In this document: positions 40,701-46,615 of the stretch, piece by piece
How positions within the stretch are numbered: the first letter of the stretch is position 1
Layout: each line of letters starts with the position of its first letter
Source: Paragordius varius
Taxonomy: Eukaryota; Nematomorpha
Length of the DNA stretch: 64,000 nucleotides
Direction: 5' to 3'
Assembly (NCBI GenBank): GCA_964247055.1
Contig: OZ176059.1
Location: 372,001 to 436,000, forward strand
Made by a program: the position numbers and the translations under genes
The notes under the pieces: model-generated
Database searches by the model: none
Told to the model about the DNA's origin: nothing
The model's input: only the letters and a program-made list of their open reading frames with translations

Positions 40701-43159
40701 CAACAGCACCGATAATATTTCAGTGAGATATGGACCAGTTTAACAAGTAATGGTCTCGGATGGCATGAGAAAGCATAGATGAAAGGAAACTCGTCGTAAC
40801 ACCCATCGCATTTATTTTTTAACAAATGAATTTCGTTTATATTAACTTTAAAAAATACTAGACTATACCATGAAGAATTCATAAGAGTTTTATCAGCCGC
40901 CCAAAAACGCATAATTTATTTTTAAGGTAAATTTGAATTGTTCAATGGTAATGAATTGTTCAAGGGTAAATTTGACTTGTTTAAGAGTACATTTAAATTG
41001 TTCAAGAGTGAATTTGAATTGGTTAAGGATGAATTTAAATTGTTTTGCTGTTAATTTGAATTAACATTTATATTCATTGTTACAGATTGGTCAGTATTTA
41101 TTAATGCTACCCCAATATTTGGATAATTACAGTTTTTCAACTCCATCACTCCTCGCTACCAAAAATGACAATAATGATAATTATTCATTACCAACAACTT
41201 CCAATTACGGTGATTGGGGCAAGAATGCTTTATTAAATGTTTACCGATACTATTACCTGTATTTCGAGGAGGAGGGTAAAAGAATTTTTTTTATATTTAT
41301 GATTGATTCGTTGGTTATTCCCAGTATGGTTATCGTTTAGAAAAAAATATTTGTCTTTAAATTTTTACGTGTTGTCCGTATAATATCAAATTTTACTGTA
41401 ATATTTGTGGTATAAGTATAAATTTCATTTATAATAAGACACAACGTTTCTAATATGCGGCCTATTAAAAATATTTGAAAAATAAAATATAAAAATTGCC
41501 TAATTTGAAAAAAAATATTAGTAAAATTGATATATTATTATCCCATACAAAATGTTAATGAGTTAGTTTTCTATATTTTAGCAACAAAAACTAATTCTTA
41601 TAATATACCATTTGCACTTCAAGCGTGTCCTCAAACTTTTTAAGTTGGTTTTTACATTTCAAATTGGTCCTTAAAATTTCTTATTTTGGATTTAACCATA
41701 AATTTAGCATATTCTTCATATTATAATACTTTTTGTCGGAGGACCAAGTTGAAGTGCTAATAGACACTCTTAAAGTGCAAAAGTTATTATGATTAATATT
41801 TATTTACTACATTTTTAATTTTATTTTTTGCCAATAAAATATTTTTTACAGTAATATTCATTTTAATGCATCTCACCGCACTTCTTGGGTCTATAATCGA
41901 CCCGCGAAGCCATTTATGTTGCAAAAAATATATATTTTTTATCATTTTTATTATAAGGTTAAAGCTGTATATTTGCAAATATATATATATATATATATTA
42001 TTTCGATTTAGAACATGTTAACCATAATAATGAAAACAAACATGTCACATCCAACAATAAGAAAAATAATGATAATGAATTTCCTTATGAAACAGTGGCT
42101 GAATATTGGTTAAATAACCTAATAAGTTACATAAGTCATGAGTTAATGCATTTAATTACAAACCGATTGCATGTGATTGAACCAACTACTCTCCATCAAA
42201 TTCATTGTGATTTAGGTGGGCATTATAATATAATATACCATTTACAGTTCGAATTCACGCTTGAACAATTTAAATTCACCCTTGAACATTTTCAAATTCA
42301 CCCTAAAATAAATTATGTCCTTTTTTAAATTTTAAATTACCTATATTTTTTAATATTTTAAAAATAAAATGAAATATCGTTTAAAATTAATATAGTACTG
42401 AAAAAATAATAAACTATTCCATGAAAATATATTTCATATTAATGATGAGTTATAACTGTCAAGGGGGAATTCGAATTGTTCAAGGGTGAATTTGAATTGT
42501 TCAAGGGTGATTTTGAATTTTAAATGGTATATATATTTTTTATGATATTTTTATAAAACACCTGCCACTTGGCTAACCTCTCTACTTTTTACATTGTTTT
42601 GTTACATTAAAAATTAAAATATACCATTTACAATTAAAATTCACCCTTGAACAATTCAAATTTAACCTAAAAATAAAATAGGTTTTGGGCTAATATAACT
42701 CATCATTTATAAGATAGTTTATTATTTTTTTTATATTATTTTAATTTTGAACGGAATTTCATTTTTTATAATATAAAAAATATAATAATTTTTAATCTTA
42801 AAAAACACATATTTTATTTTAGGTATATATATATATATATATGCTTTTGATAAATATATCTTATCCTTACCATTTTTTAACTTGCAGATTATTTTGCCAA
42901 TTTAACCCAAGATTTGGGTTTTGAACAAAGCGTAAGGGACATTGATAATTTTACCCTGTTAATCCAATTAACTCAATCTGGATCACGGATGGAATATATG
43001 AAATGTCTTCAACAATACTATGGTCTTGTTATAACAACAAGTGATGAAACTACGCTAGATCAATCACTTTTAAGTGGTGAGGAAAGCGCTATTAAATTTC
43101 CACCAAATACTGCCAAACAGTTTATAACTTTGTTTGAACGTATTCAATGGACATCTTAA
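16043..43159 (+). CDS. cog7: COG7: conserved oligomeric Golgi complex subunit 7, 5' end not found
   Basis: COG7 belongs to lobe B (COG5-8) of the COG tethering complex, a CATCHR-family assembly at the cytosolic face of the Golgi that captures retrograde intra-Golgi vesicles. Fifteen exons (16043-16414, 16788-16938, 18961-19082, 20449-20601, 21905-22340, 22737-22864, 23940-24065, 30581-30740, 32394-32556, 36257-36441, 37395-37534, 38183-38410, 41086-41275, 42012-42215, 42888-43159) join in compatible phases to about 1,009 residues; human COG7 is 770. Landmarks comparable to human COG7 from memory: PTYTEKREHYQTLKQRI, NIELVYEFFAIIYGPYYTY, ENIRRIGEIMWHLSTYL, IGQYLLMLPQYL, AEYWLNNLI and DYFANLTQDLGF. 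The extra length is Asn/Gln-rich inserts. About 60 N-terminal residues are missing. Introns range from 373 to 6,515 nt and are packed with transposons; all boundaries used are GT-AG. A short extra exon between 37534 and 38183 cannot be excluded. Confidence 0.87.
16788..16938 (+). CDS. cog7: COG7 exon
   Basis: Acceptor AATAAAG; codes HILSCMPTYTEKREHYQTLK onward, the counterpart of human LVDTPDYSEKCVHLEALK. Donor ATGG|GTAAAT, phase 1. Family F MITE begins about 30 nt downstream. Confidence 0.85.
16967..17386. mobile_element. Family F element, copy 1 (reference)
   Basis: About 420 bp, palindromic. Left arm ACAGTTTAAATTCACCCTCG followed by tandem units of about 21 bp (core TTGAACAATTCAAATTCACC), right arm ending GAACTGTAAATGGTATA. 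The centre carries AATATAACTCATCATTAAT and ATGGCATAGTTTATTATTT-like sequence. Nineteen copies or part-copies of this family occur between 17 and 58.5 kb. Confidence 0.7.
17430..17773. mobile_element. MITE M copy 3
   Basis: Ends GTTGAAATTAAAATTTAACT and TTTTGTCCGTAGTTTTTATT, so slightly diverged at both tips. It is followed at 17803-17812 by a run of ten G and near 17998 by a second G-rich run. Confidence 0.6.
18470..18900 (+). repeat. Degenerate tandem array of about 21-bp TTGCGTTTGCTTGAAAAAAT units
   Basis: About twenty imperfect units, many with GTTGCGTTTGCTTGAAAA. The same unit forms arrays at 21335-21870 and a small inverted version at 37745-37862, so this is probably one arm of a third foldback-type family. 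Confidence 0.65.
18961..19082 (+). CDS. cog7: COG7 exon
   Basis: Acceptor GTTTATAG; codes HELWLLSLKCLKQVCSEVVK, then GLEHEEDGSLLIISILDYIR. Phase 1 in, phase 0 out, donor CGG|GTATAT. Helical and placed by order and phase more than by close sequence match. Confidence 0.75.
19125..19352. mobile_element. Family F copy 2, short
   Basis: Left end TACCATTTCCAAATCTAAAT, right end CAACTGTAAATGGTATA; only one or two 21-bp units per arm and a reduced centre. An (AT)n run follows. Confidence 0.6.
19533..19871. mobile_element. MITE M copy 4
   Basis: CAGTAAAAATTAAAAGTATA at left and ATAATTTCAATTTTTACTA at right, with ACGGACGGACTAAACGTG marking small duplications in the left end. Abuts family F copy 3. 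Confidence 0.7.
19876..20432. mobile_element. Two adjacent family F copies
   Basis: The first runs 19876-20180 (TACCATTTACGTAATTCACC to GAACTGTAAATGGTA). The second, 20181-20432, lacks a left tip and ends AACTATAAATGGTATA, 16 nt before the next COG7 exon. They may be one insertion beside another or a tandem duplication. Confidence 0.6.
20449..20601 (+). CDS. cog7: COG7 exon
   Basis: Acceptor TATTATAG; codes MIAIEYLSQLIANNTENFN to LTNYITKLWQDFL (51 codons, phase 0 both ends). Donor TTTTTG|GTTTTT is weak, but it is the only one giving the right phase, and the join to LTQYVMEDV resembles the family. Confidence 0.78.
20736..21066. mobile_element. Family F copy with four right-arm units
   Basis: Left tip TACCATTTACACTCCAAATT, right arm with four units of TTCAAGGGTGAATTTGA type, end GAGTTGTAAATGGTATA. 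The centre has ATAATGATGTTTATATTAGC. Confidence 0.6.
21335..21870 (+). repeat. Array of about 21-bp GTTGCGTTTGCTTGAAAAAA units with an exact 70-bp duplication
   Basis: More than twenty imperfect units. At its left edge one unit is inverted (AAAGCAACATTTTTCC), so the array may have been half of a palindrome. Bases 21411-21480 and 21481-21550 are identical, a recent tandem copy. The array stops about 35 nt before the next COG7 exon. Confidence 0.7.
21905..22340 (+). CDS. cog7: COG7 exon, longest, Asn/Gln-rich
   Basis: Acceptor TAATATAG; codes LTQYVMEDVVLQQKNN, then LLQLIWRQVIKPILLSNSMQ, an insert NIIENTNNKENHQQSQQK and LLNTLQKYMVVLDKFV. Phase 0 in, phase 1 out, donor AAAA|GTAAAC. The low-complexity insert is a large part of the extra length over human COG7. 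Confidence 0.82.
22362..22672. mobile_element. Family F copy between COG7 exons
   Basis: Begins about 22 nt after the preceding donor with GCCATTTAAAGTTTTAATTA and four left-arm units (GAACAATTCAAATTTTCC type). The right arm is reduced to GGGTGCATTTAAAGTTTAAA. Confidence 0.55.
22737..22864 (+). CDS. cog7: COG7 exon
   Basis: Acceptor TGAAATAG; codes LPGRNIELVYEFFAIIYGPY, then YTYCAKQLRLIYDEKIKQFN. Matches human NLVKVTELVDAVYDPYKPY in spacing. Donor CAAAAA|GTTTTA, phase 0. Confidence 0.87.
22894..23402. mobile_element. MITE M copy 5 carrying a nested hairpin MITE
   Basis: CAGTAAAAATTGAAA opens the M copy 29 nt after the COG7 donor. It is interrupted at about 22910-23093 by hairpin family H (AATGGTTGCTTATTTTACAA ... 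AAATAAGCATCCATT), then resumes as AAATTAAACTAAGGACAAAA and closes at TATAATTTCAATTTTTA. Confidence 0.65.
22910..23093. mobile_element. Hairpin MITE family H, copy 1
   Basis: About 185 bp almost fully self-complementary: outer ends AATGGTTGCTTATTTTACAA, inner arms CAGTAGTTTATGAAAAAAAG / TTTTTTTCCATACACTACTG. Related copies at 24333-24512 and 35608-35805. Confidence 0.65.
23617..23903. mobile_element. MITE M copy 6
   Basis: CAGTAAAAACTGCAATTATA to AAAATCAATTTTTACTG, both tips complete. It ends 36 nt before the next COG7 exon. Confidence 0.7.
23940..24065 (+). CDS. cog7: COG7 exon
   Basis: Acceptor GTGTATTAG; 42 codons, LNHKTDINEVCKELILTSYD then TFGSGFLSFQNSYIH, placed against human LSHSVNKLFGLAS..TNGLGTCGLLSALK. 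Donor ACAT|GTAAAT, phase 0. The 6.5-kb intron that follows holds the Gypsy pair. Confidence 0.82.
24092..24291. mobile_element. Family F copy, reduced
   Basis: ACAGTTTAAATTCACCCTTG to GACTTGTAAATGGTGTA with only the core centre left (GAAAAAATAATAATGCCATT). Confidence 0.5.
24333..24512. mobile_element. Hairpin MITE family H, copy 2
   Basis: GCATTTTAATAATTGCTTTT to GGAATAAGCAACCATTAAAA; inner arms CACAGTAGTGTATGGAAAAA and TTTTCATACACTACTGTTAT. Confidence 0.65.
24692..27560 (-). mobile_element. Ty3/Gypsy retrotransposon fossil, minus-strand member of an inverted pair
   Basis: Read on the minus strand: a gag-like segment with a zinc-knuckle-like CKHCGTTH (about 27219-27551), a protease-like region (about 26880-27120), reverse transcriptase (about 26286-26690; TWATPTVNVLKPNGELRICS, YKRMPFGLATAP), RNase H (about 25459-26286; SQKFSNAERNYSTIEKELKA, LLTDHLPLVKLI), a much-reduced integrase part and a 3' terminal segment shared in inverted orientation with 29000-29411. 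The element is broken, with several interruptions, and an old insertion. It lies in the COG7 intron on the strand opposite to the gene. Confidence 0.8.
27640..29411 (+). mobile_element. Ty3/Gypsy fossil, plus-strand member of the pair
   Basis: Same family as its partner. RNase H part (about 27640-27955), the linker and zinc-binding part of integrase (about 28055-28366), integrase core (about 28375-28560, AGPVDGYYWLLITDSASKWA), the C-terminal integrase part (TDRTGLLSYKVWD near 28940-28980) and a 3' terminal segment to 29411. The 5' half is absent. Broken, several interruptions. Identity with the partner in shared segments is high enough to read by eye. Confidence 0.78.
29480..29905 (-). mobile_element. 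Third Gypsy fragment, minus strand
   Basis: Integrase-region and terminal-segment sequence of the same family (shares CTATACGCCCATAGGCTA with the plus-strand copy near 28739 and TCACTTGGGTTGATCGTG with 24960). Broken fossil. Its place beside the pair suggests repeated rearrangement or nested insertion at this site. Confidence 0.65.
30132..30459. mobile_element. MITE M copy 7, expanded by an (AT)n run
   Basis: CAGTATTGAAATTACACACG to ATAATTTTCAATTTTTACTG. An (AT) microsatellite of about 35 bp at 30322-30358 lies within its centre. Half of another copy (GTCTTGTCGGTATAATTTCA) follows at 30496-30525. Confidence 0.65.
30581..30740 (+). CDS. cog7: COG7 exon
   Basis: Acceptor TTGATTACAG; codes KILEILVAYYTQKCKNSQQN and YVKTYLHTQIMDSMENIRRI, the counterpart of human LQSIRKKCK..WTAFQNSIRIIA. 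Donor ATTG|GTAATT, phase 1. Confidence 0.87.
31069..31354. mobile_element. Family F copy
   Basis: ACCATTTACAATTCAAATTT to AACTGTAAATGGTGTTATA. Right arm GGGTGAATTTGAACTGATTA; two units each side. Confidence 0.6.
31373..31655. mobile_element. MITE M copy 8
   Basis: ATTGAAGTTTTACGGACAAA to GTGGTGTCCGTATAAATTTT, tips eroded. Directly beside the previous family F copy. Confidence 0.55.
31810..32121. mobile_element. Family F copy with three right-arm units
   Basis: ACCATTTACAGTTCAAATTC to GAATTGTAAATGGTATA. The right arm has four near-identical units, which on the minus strand read as repeated QFKFTLE in an open frame; that frame is not a gene. Confidence 0.65.
32135..32372. mobile_element. Family F copy next to a COG7 exon
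   Basis: Left TTGAACAATTCAAATTCACC, right GAATTTGAATCTTAAATGGT. It ends about 22 nt before the exon at 32394, so it supplies the intron's 3' flank. Confidence 0.55.
32394..32556 (+). CDS. cog7: COG7 exon
   Basis: Acceptor GTTTTGAAG; completes G, then EIMWHLSTYLEAHIINLDWL, a polar insert (GIKNNEQQSSINKND) and ILPPQTKEEFQG. Matches human GELLRHCGDFEQQLANRIL. Donor AAGG|GTATAT runs straight into an (AT)n microsatellite. Confidence 0.87.
32557..32598. repeat. (AT)n microsatellite starting at a splice donor
   Basis: About 40 bp of alternating TA beginning within the GTATAT donor of the preceding COG7 exon. Similar runs lie at 32929-32962, 35950-35973, 36789-36816, 37675-37706, 47521-47555 and 60609-60641. 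Confidence 0.8.
32635..32927. mobile_element. MITE M copy 9
   Basis: CAGTAAAAATCGATATTTAC to AAAGTCAATTTTTACTG with TA on both flanks; bracketed by two (AT)n runs. Confidence 0.7.
33336..33570. mobile_element. Family F copy
   Basis: ACCATTTACAATTCAAATTC to GAATTTGAATTGTAAATTAT. One unit in the right arm; centre AATAATGAGTTAGATTACTT. Confidence 0.55.
34153..34975. mobile_element. Family F copy split by another inverted-repeat element
   Basis: The left arm (ACACTTTAACTTCACCCTTG) and centre run to about 34350; the right part resumes at about 34920 with ACACATAATTTATTTTAGAG. The interrupting piece (about 34355-34919) has its own inverted ends. Confidence 0.55.
34355..34919. mobile_element. Inverted-repeat element nested in family F
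   Basis: About 560 bp with inverted ends TGTCATATCCTCTATTTTGG ... CCAAAATAGAGGATATGACA and a further inner match (GGACTTAAATC / GGACTCAGGAC region, TATGCAGG/TACGCAAGG). Superfamily unknown; it occurs once in the window. Confidence 0.6.
35608..35805. mobile_element. Hairpin MITE family H, copy 3
   Basis: TGCATTTTAATGGTTACTTA to GCAAACCCATAAAATGCATA, with the ends intact for about 40 bp. Inner arms CACAGTAGTGTATGGAAAAA / TTTTTCCATACACTACTGTC. A hAT-like CGGCCCGCG fragment lies just upstream (about 35350-35400). Confidence 0.65.
35982..36241. mobile_element. Family F copy beside a COG7 exon
   Basis: ATTTACAATTAAAATTCACC to TTGAACTGTAAATGGAATA, ending 16 nt before the next exon. Follows an (AT)n run. 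Confidence 0.55.
36257..36441 (+). CDS. cog7: COG7 exon
   Basis: Acceptor ATATTTTAG; codes VLKQCMIAIESTELFDDTIN to LFNICKMLLASHINVID, then a polar IDNNQAINIQDGEH. Donor CACA|GTTAAT, phase 1. Helical; its place rests on order and phase. Confidence 0.75.
36463..36775. mobile_element. MITE M copy 10
   Basis: GTACAAATTGAAATTAAACT to TCCGTAGTATAATTTCTATT; begins 22 nt after the COG7 donor. Confidence 0.6.
37078..37372. mobile_element. MITE M copy 11
   Basis: CAGTAAAAACTGAAATTATA to TTTTTCTATTTTTACTG, ending about 22 nt before the next COG7 exon, so MITEs flank both sides of this intron. Confidence 0.7.
37395..37534 (+). CDS. cog7: COG7 exon
   Basis: Acceptor ATAAATTTAG; codes VNTLDSSNHKHPYYTNLSYD then GTWFEYLNNLFGFLQWTPAK, comparable to human NPWQEYNYLQ. 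Donor ATATG|GTAAAT, phase 0. A short open piece at 37969-38000 (DDKRILLTIV) before GTAAGT could be a micro-exon, but its phase does not fit the next exon. Confidence 0.75.
37745..37862. repeat. Small palindrome of the GTTGCGTTTGCTTG repeat family
   Basis: CAAGCAAACGCAACATTTTT on the left and GTTGTCTTTGCTTGAAAAAA units on the right form a miniature foldback. It shows that the arrays at 18.5 and 21.4 kb belong to an inverted-repeat element family. Confidence 0.6.
38183..38410 (+). CDS. cog7: COG7 exon
   Basis: Acceptor GTACATTTAG; codes KHFSPLISMVLQDQQYLFQY, LCVLAPQTYHIDL, a polar insert (DKNNSNSITHSNGMEKH) and GVPLPSEYMTE, which meets IGQYLLMLP of the next exon just as human FSLTPLEYISN meets IGQYIMSLP. 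Donor CAGAG|GTTTGG, phase 0. Confidence 0.87.
38435..38737. mobile_element. Family F copy
   Basis: Starts 25 nt after the preceding donor with AAATTCACCCTTGAACAATT (left tip lost) and ends TTGAGGTGTTAATGGTATA. Three units in each arm. Confidence 0.6.
39295..39780 (-). mobile_element. Gypsy fossil fragment, minus-strand half of a second inverted pair
   Basis: Reverse-transcriptase-region sequence of a Ty3/Gypsy element, matching 40310-40770 in inverted orientation over roughly 450 bp. Broken, several interruptions. Different from the 24.7-29.4-kb family by eye. Confidence 0.65.
39783..39854 (-). tRNA. tRNA-like sequence with CUA anticodon, tRNA-Gln-like
   Basis: On the minus strand 72 nt fold partly as a tRNA: acceptor GAGGCAT/GTGCCTC (7 pairs counting one G-U), anticodon arm TTGGA-CTCTAGA-TCCAA (5 perfect pairs), T arm CCGAG-TTTGAAT-CTCGA (4 of 5). 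The D arm is poor. The 3' half closely resembles eukaryotic tRNA-Gln(CUG) (GGACTCTGAATCC, CCGAGTTCAAATCTCGG), with the anticodon changed to CUA. More likely a pseudogene or SINE head than a working tRNA, and no CCA is encoded. It lies between the two Gypsy fragments. Confidence 0.5.
39955..40770 (+). mobile_element. Gypsy fossil fragment, plus-strand half of the second inverted pair
   Basis: In order: a gag/zinc-knuckle-like piece (about 40024-40120), a protease-like piece with an aspartate motif context RQFIYDTQGTISVSS (about 40170-40266) and a reverse transcriptase start (about 40420-40770; ATTTINVLKVNGELRICSDP). Broken, several interruptions, old. It ends about 315 bp before the next COG7 exon. 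Confidence 0.65.
40905..41066 (+). repeat. Right arm of a family F element
   Basis: Six imperfect units of the TTCAAGGGTGAATTTGAATTG type with no left arm, ending 20 nt before the COG7 exon at 41086. The other arm was probably lost or replaced by the Gypsy insertion. Confidence 0.55.
41086..41275 (+). CDS. cog7: COG7 exon
   Basis: Acceptor CATTGTTACAG; codes IGQYLLMLPQYLDNYSFSTP, then NDNNDNYSLPTTSNYGDWG and LLNVYRYYYLYFEEE. IGQY.LMLP is the clearest COG7 landmark in the gene. Donor GGAGG|GTAAAA, phase 1. Confidence 0.9.
41608..41780. mobile_element. Family T element (short copy)
   Basis: Left end ATACCATTTGCACTTCAAGC, then TCAAATTGGTCCTTAAAATT; right arm GACCAAGTTGAAGTGCTAAT and TCTTAAAGTGCAAAAG. 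Inverted arms of CTTCAAGTTGGTCCTTGAA type. A longer copy is at 61386-61970. hAT-like CGGCC..CGCGAAGCC fragments lie on both sides (41458 and about 41900). Confidence 0.55.
42012..42215 (+). CDS. cog7: COG7 exon
   Basis: Acceptor TTCGATTTAG; a polar start (HVNHNNENKHVTSNNKKNN) then TVAEYWLNNLISYISHELMH, the counterpart of human LDNMADNWLGSIARATM, and EPTTLHQIHCDL. Donor TTAG|GTGGGC, phase 1. Confidence 0.88.
42233..42526. mobile_element. Family F copy, 17 nt after a COG7 exon
   Basis: ACCATTTACAGTTCGAATTC to TTGAATTTTAAATGGTATA; right arm with three units, centre TAATGATGAGTTATAACTGT. Confidence 0.65.
42618..42835. mobile_element. Family F copy lacking its right tip
   Basis: ACCATTTACAATTAAAATTC on the left; the copy ends at ACACATATTTTATTTTAGG, where an (AT)n run replaces the right arm. 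Confidence 0.5.
42888..43159 (+). CDS. cog7: COG7 last exon
   Basis: Acceptor TTAACTTGCAG; codes DYFANLTQDLGFEQSVRDID to FPPNTAKQFITLFERIQWTS and TAA. The start matches human [20 protein letters not shown]. The tail is longer and more divergent than in human COG7. Confidence 0.88.
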
Positions 43160-44019
43160 TATATTTGCCCTAGTTTTTTGCACATGCATTATAATATATA
43201 TTTATTTTTCACTGTCATTTTTGCATAACAAAATATTTATTATGCATTATAAATATTTATTTATAAATATACGTAAAATATATATAAGGCGCAAAAGGAT
43301 GTGTATAAAAATTGGGGTTAAAATAATGCAATATGCTTTGGCCATGTATTTTTTGAAAAATTGGAAGAGCTGGGTATTTGGTCATTGTAAATATTCTATC
43401 ACAAGTGTACAAATATCCGTCATGTAATGACACACTATTATTGTCACCTGCAAAATAATGTTTTTTCGGGTAAAAATGTAAATGAATTTTTTTTTACCAT
43501 TGGGATACAGTTGATAACCACCATAAATTTCTATATAATAATTTTAAATTGAAAAATAAAATAACACTTTTTACATTTTAATAAATATTAATCAAATTAT
43601 TAATAGCATTTATTTGTTTTTTTTTCATATTCACTGTATGCCTGTCGTATAATTTAAATATGGGTGGTTATTTTTAAAAACACCTAATTTGGATTTTAGA
43701 TCTGCAAAAATTTACATATACATTATGATAGACATTAATCTAGCAAAAATAAAATTTATTTGCCATAATGTGTGCGAAATTTACCATTAATCAATAATGC
43801 TAAAATATGAAATATTTTAATGCAACTTGTGTGACTTGTAAGGGAGAGAGTTGTGTTTCTTTGACCAGTGTAGAAGTAAAAAGCCTGTCTATAAAAGCTA
43901 TTTGCGCTAACCATGTAATAAATTAAATGATACAGAAACTAATTAAAGAGCTTTGAAAATTATAATTAAACATAAATCAAATTAAAATTTAATTTTTATT
44001 ACATCCAAGATTCATTATA
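43160..44019. other. COG7 3' flank, no gene found
   Basis: A/T-rich sequence, presumably 3' UTR then intergenic. Several AATAAA hexamers occur (for example near 43553), so the cleavage site cannot be chosen. The 97-codon open frame overlapping the COG7 end has no coding features. Confidence 0.4.
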
Positions 44020-45429
44020 TACCATTTCCCAGTCTAAATAAACGTTTTCCCAGTCAATCGAAACATTTTCCCAATCAATCGAAACGTTTTCCCAGTCAAT
44101 CGAAACGTTTTCCCAGTCAATCGAAACATTTTCCCAGTCAATCGAAACGTTTTCCCAGTCAATCGAAACATTTTCCCAATCAATAAAAACGTTTTCCCAG
44201 TCAATAAAAACGGTTTTATTTTTTATGATAAATATTAAAATAAGAATATAAAAATATATGGAGATAATTTTTAATTAAAAACACAATCAAATGATGATTT
44301 TTCCAAGTATATTCCAGTGCACAATCATTAATGACTTATTCTTTAAATGTTATATTTTTGGAATTTAAGTTAAGATAATATTATTTATTTTATCGATGGT
44401 TCGCATTAATATATGCGGCTAAAAAAATCTATAGTTACGGAGGAATTAATAAAATTTATAAAAATATACCATTTTTATCACAAAGGTCATTTAACACTTT
44501 ATATTGGATCTTAAACATAAATTTTAGGCTAATTTTATAATATTTAACATTTGGTTCAGAGGGGGCCTAAGGCGGCCTTCCAAGTACCTTTGTGCGGGTC
44601 GCAAAAAATTTGGAAAACCATATGCAAAAATATGCTTACAAAATCTTAGTAATATTCATATTTCTTACGCAATTATTATGAATGAATTTATTAAATTGGT
44701 AATGAATTAAAAAAAAATGTTATATTGTGTTTGTATTTTACAGTCTTATTAATCAAATTATGTGAATGCCTGTATATATATTTTGAATGCGGAACCGTGT
44801 GCTTTTTGATTTAAAAATGCGGCCCGCGAAGGCATTTAGTTACACCCTTGTTTTAGTCAAATCTCCTTTTTATTAAATATTTTTAAATCAAAAACATTTT
44901 TATCAAAAATATTTTTGTTTAGATATTTTTTCCGACAGTATTTTATCGACAAACCGGACATATTTAAAAACTATTTGAAGCGTTCCGCAAATATTAATGC
45001 GAACCATCGATAAAATAAAAAATATTATCTTAACTCAAATTCCAAAAATATAACATTTAAAGAATAGGTCATTAATGATTGTGCACTGGAATATACTTGG
45101 AAAAATTGTCATTTGATTGTGTTTTTAATTAAAAATTATCTCCATATATTACGCTAATAATGGTTAAAAGTTGTTTTTATATTCTTATTTTAATATTTAT
45201 CATCAAAAATAATACCGTTTTTATTGACTGGGAAAACGTTTTTATTGATCGGGAAAATGTTTTTATTGACTGGGAAAATGTTTCGATTGACTGGGAAAAC
45301 GTTTTGATTGATTGGGAAAATGTTTCGATAGACTGGAAAAACGTTTAGATTGACTGGTAAAACGTTTCGATTGATTGGGAAAATGTTTCGATTGACTGGG
45401 AAAACGTTTATTTAGACTGGGAAATGGTA
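44020..45429. mobile_element. Palindromic 21-bp-arm element S3
   Basis: Third copy of the S1 family, TA-flanked, with eight to nine 21-bp units per arm. Its hAT-like centre (about 44555-44860) has the same orientation as in S2. It lies downstream of COG7, 40 kb from the other two copies. Confidence 0.85.
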
Positions 45430-45539
45430 TATATTATGTAATGAGGTCATACATTCCCCGGTATCGTGCATTCATATTCAGAATATATACTTTAACAGAT
45501 TATCTACACACCGTTCACAAAAAATAACTTGATGAAATA

Positions 45540-46615
45540 TATATATTGTGATAGAAAAATGCATCAGGATTATTATGGTGCTTTTGGTTTTGCCCCTTAC
45601 GAATAATATAAGAAAGTTACACTTTGGTAAGTGCTTCATATCAAAAATGGCGAAATTTACGCATATTTTTTAAGTATAAAGGCTTCATTCCAAAAAATAT
45701 CTCTGAATATATTTTAAACTACATATAAAAAGCTAAACAGTTTTTTTCAAGTAAAATTATTTTTAGATATAAGCTCCGAAAGTCCTAAATTTTTTTGTTC
45801 TTCTAAAATTGGCTAGTCGTCTATCAATAAATGCAAAAATGCCGGATTTGCCCGATAAAAATTTATATTGCTAAATTTTTATATTAGCTAAAAATATTTT
45901 CAAAAAAATGCATACTTTTTTTAAATTAATTTTTAGCAAAATTTTGTTCAAGTACTTCAAACTACTTTGAGGCACGATGGAATCGGTATAAAAACGCGTT
46001 AAGACATTATAAAATCACTTTTCCTATATAATTCGATGATGCTAAGCATTTCTAAAAACTCAGAATTTTGATTAAAATAATCATTCGTTTTCAAATTTAT
46101 GTACAAAATTGTGTTATTTACGAAATTCACCAAATCTTTAGGCAAACAAACATTCAATTAAAATTCTGATAGAAATGTTAAGCATTATAAAATTATATAG
46201 AAAAGGGTTTTCATAATATGTTAAAGCGTTGTTAAACCGTTTCCATCATAACTCAATGAAGTATGCTTGAGCAAAATTTAGCAGATTTTATTTCGCATCC
46301 CGGCATTTTTGTGTTTATTTTAAGCAAGTCCATTTTAAAAGAGCAAAAAAATTTGGGATCGGAAACTACGTCTAAAAATTAAATTTTTTCAAAAATATTT
46401 TTTGCTTTTTATATGTAGTTTATATTATATTTTAGTGATATTTTGGAATGAAGCCTCTTGCACCAAAAAAATATTTTTTAAAAAATGGGCGGAAATTTTG
46501 CCATTTTCTGATATGGACCACTTATCACAAAATTTAAATAATTTTAAATACCGTAAGAGCAAAAAACAAAAGCACTTTGATAATTCTGATATATTATCCT
46601 ATCAGAATATATATA
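45540..46615. mobile_element. Long palindromic element 'P', uninterrupted copy
   Basis: Left arm TGATAGAAAAATGCATCAGG, TGGTGCTTTTGGTTTTGCCC, CTTCATTCCAAAAAATATCT, TTTTTAGATATAAGCTCCGA; the right arm repeats these inverted (TCGGAAACTACGTCTAAAAA, TTTTGGAATGAAGCCTC, AACAAAAGCACTTTGATAAT, TATCCTATCAGAATATATA). About 1.08 kb and non-coding. The minus-like frame near 46402-46644 is part of it. Confidence 0.65.
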
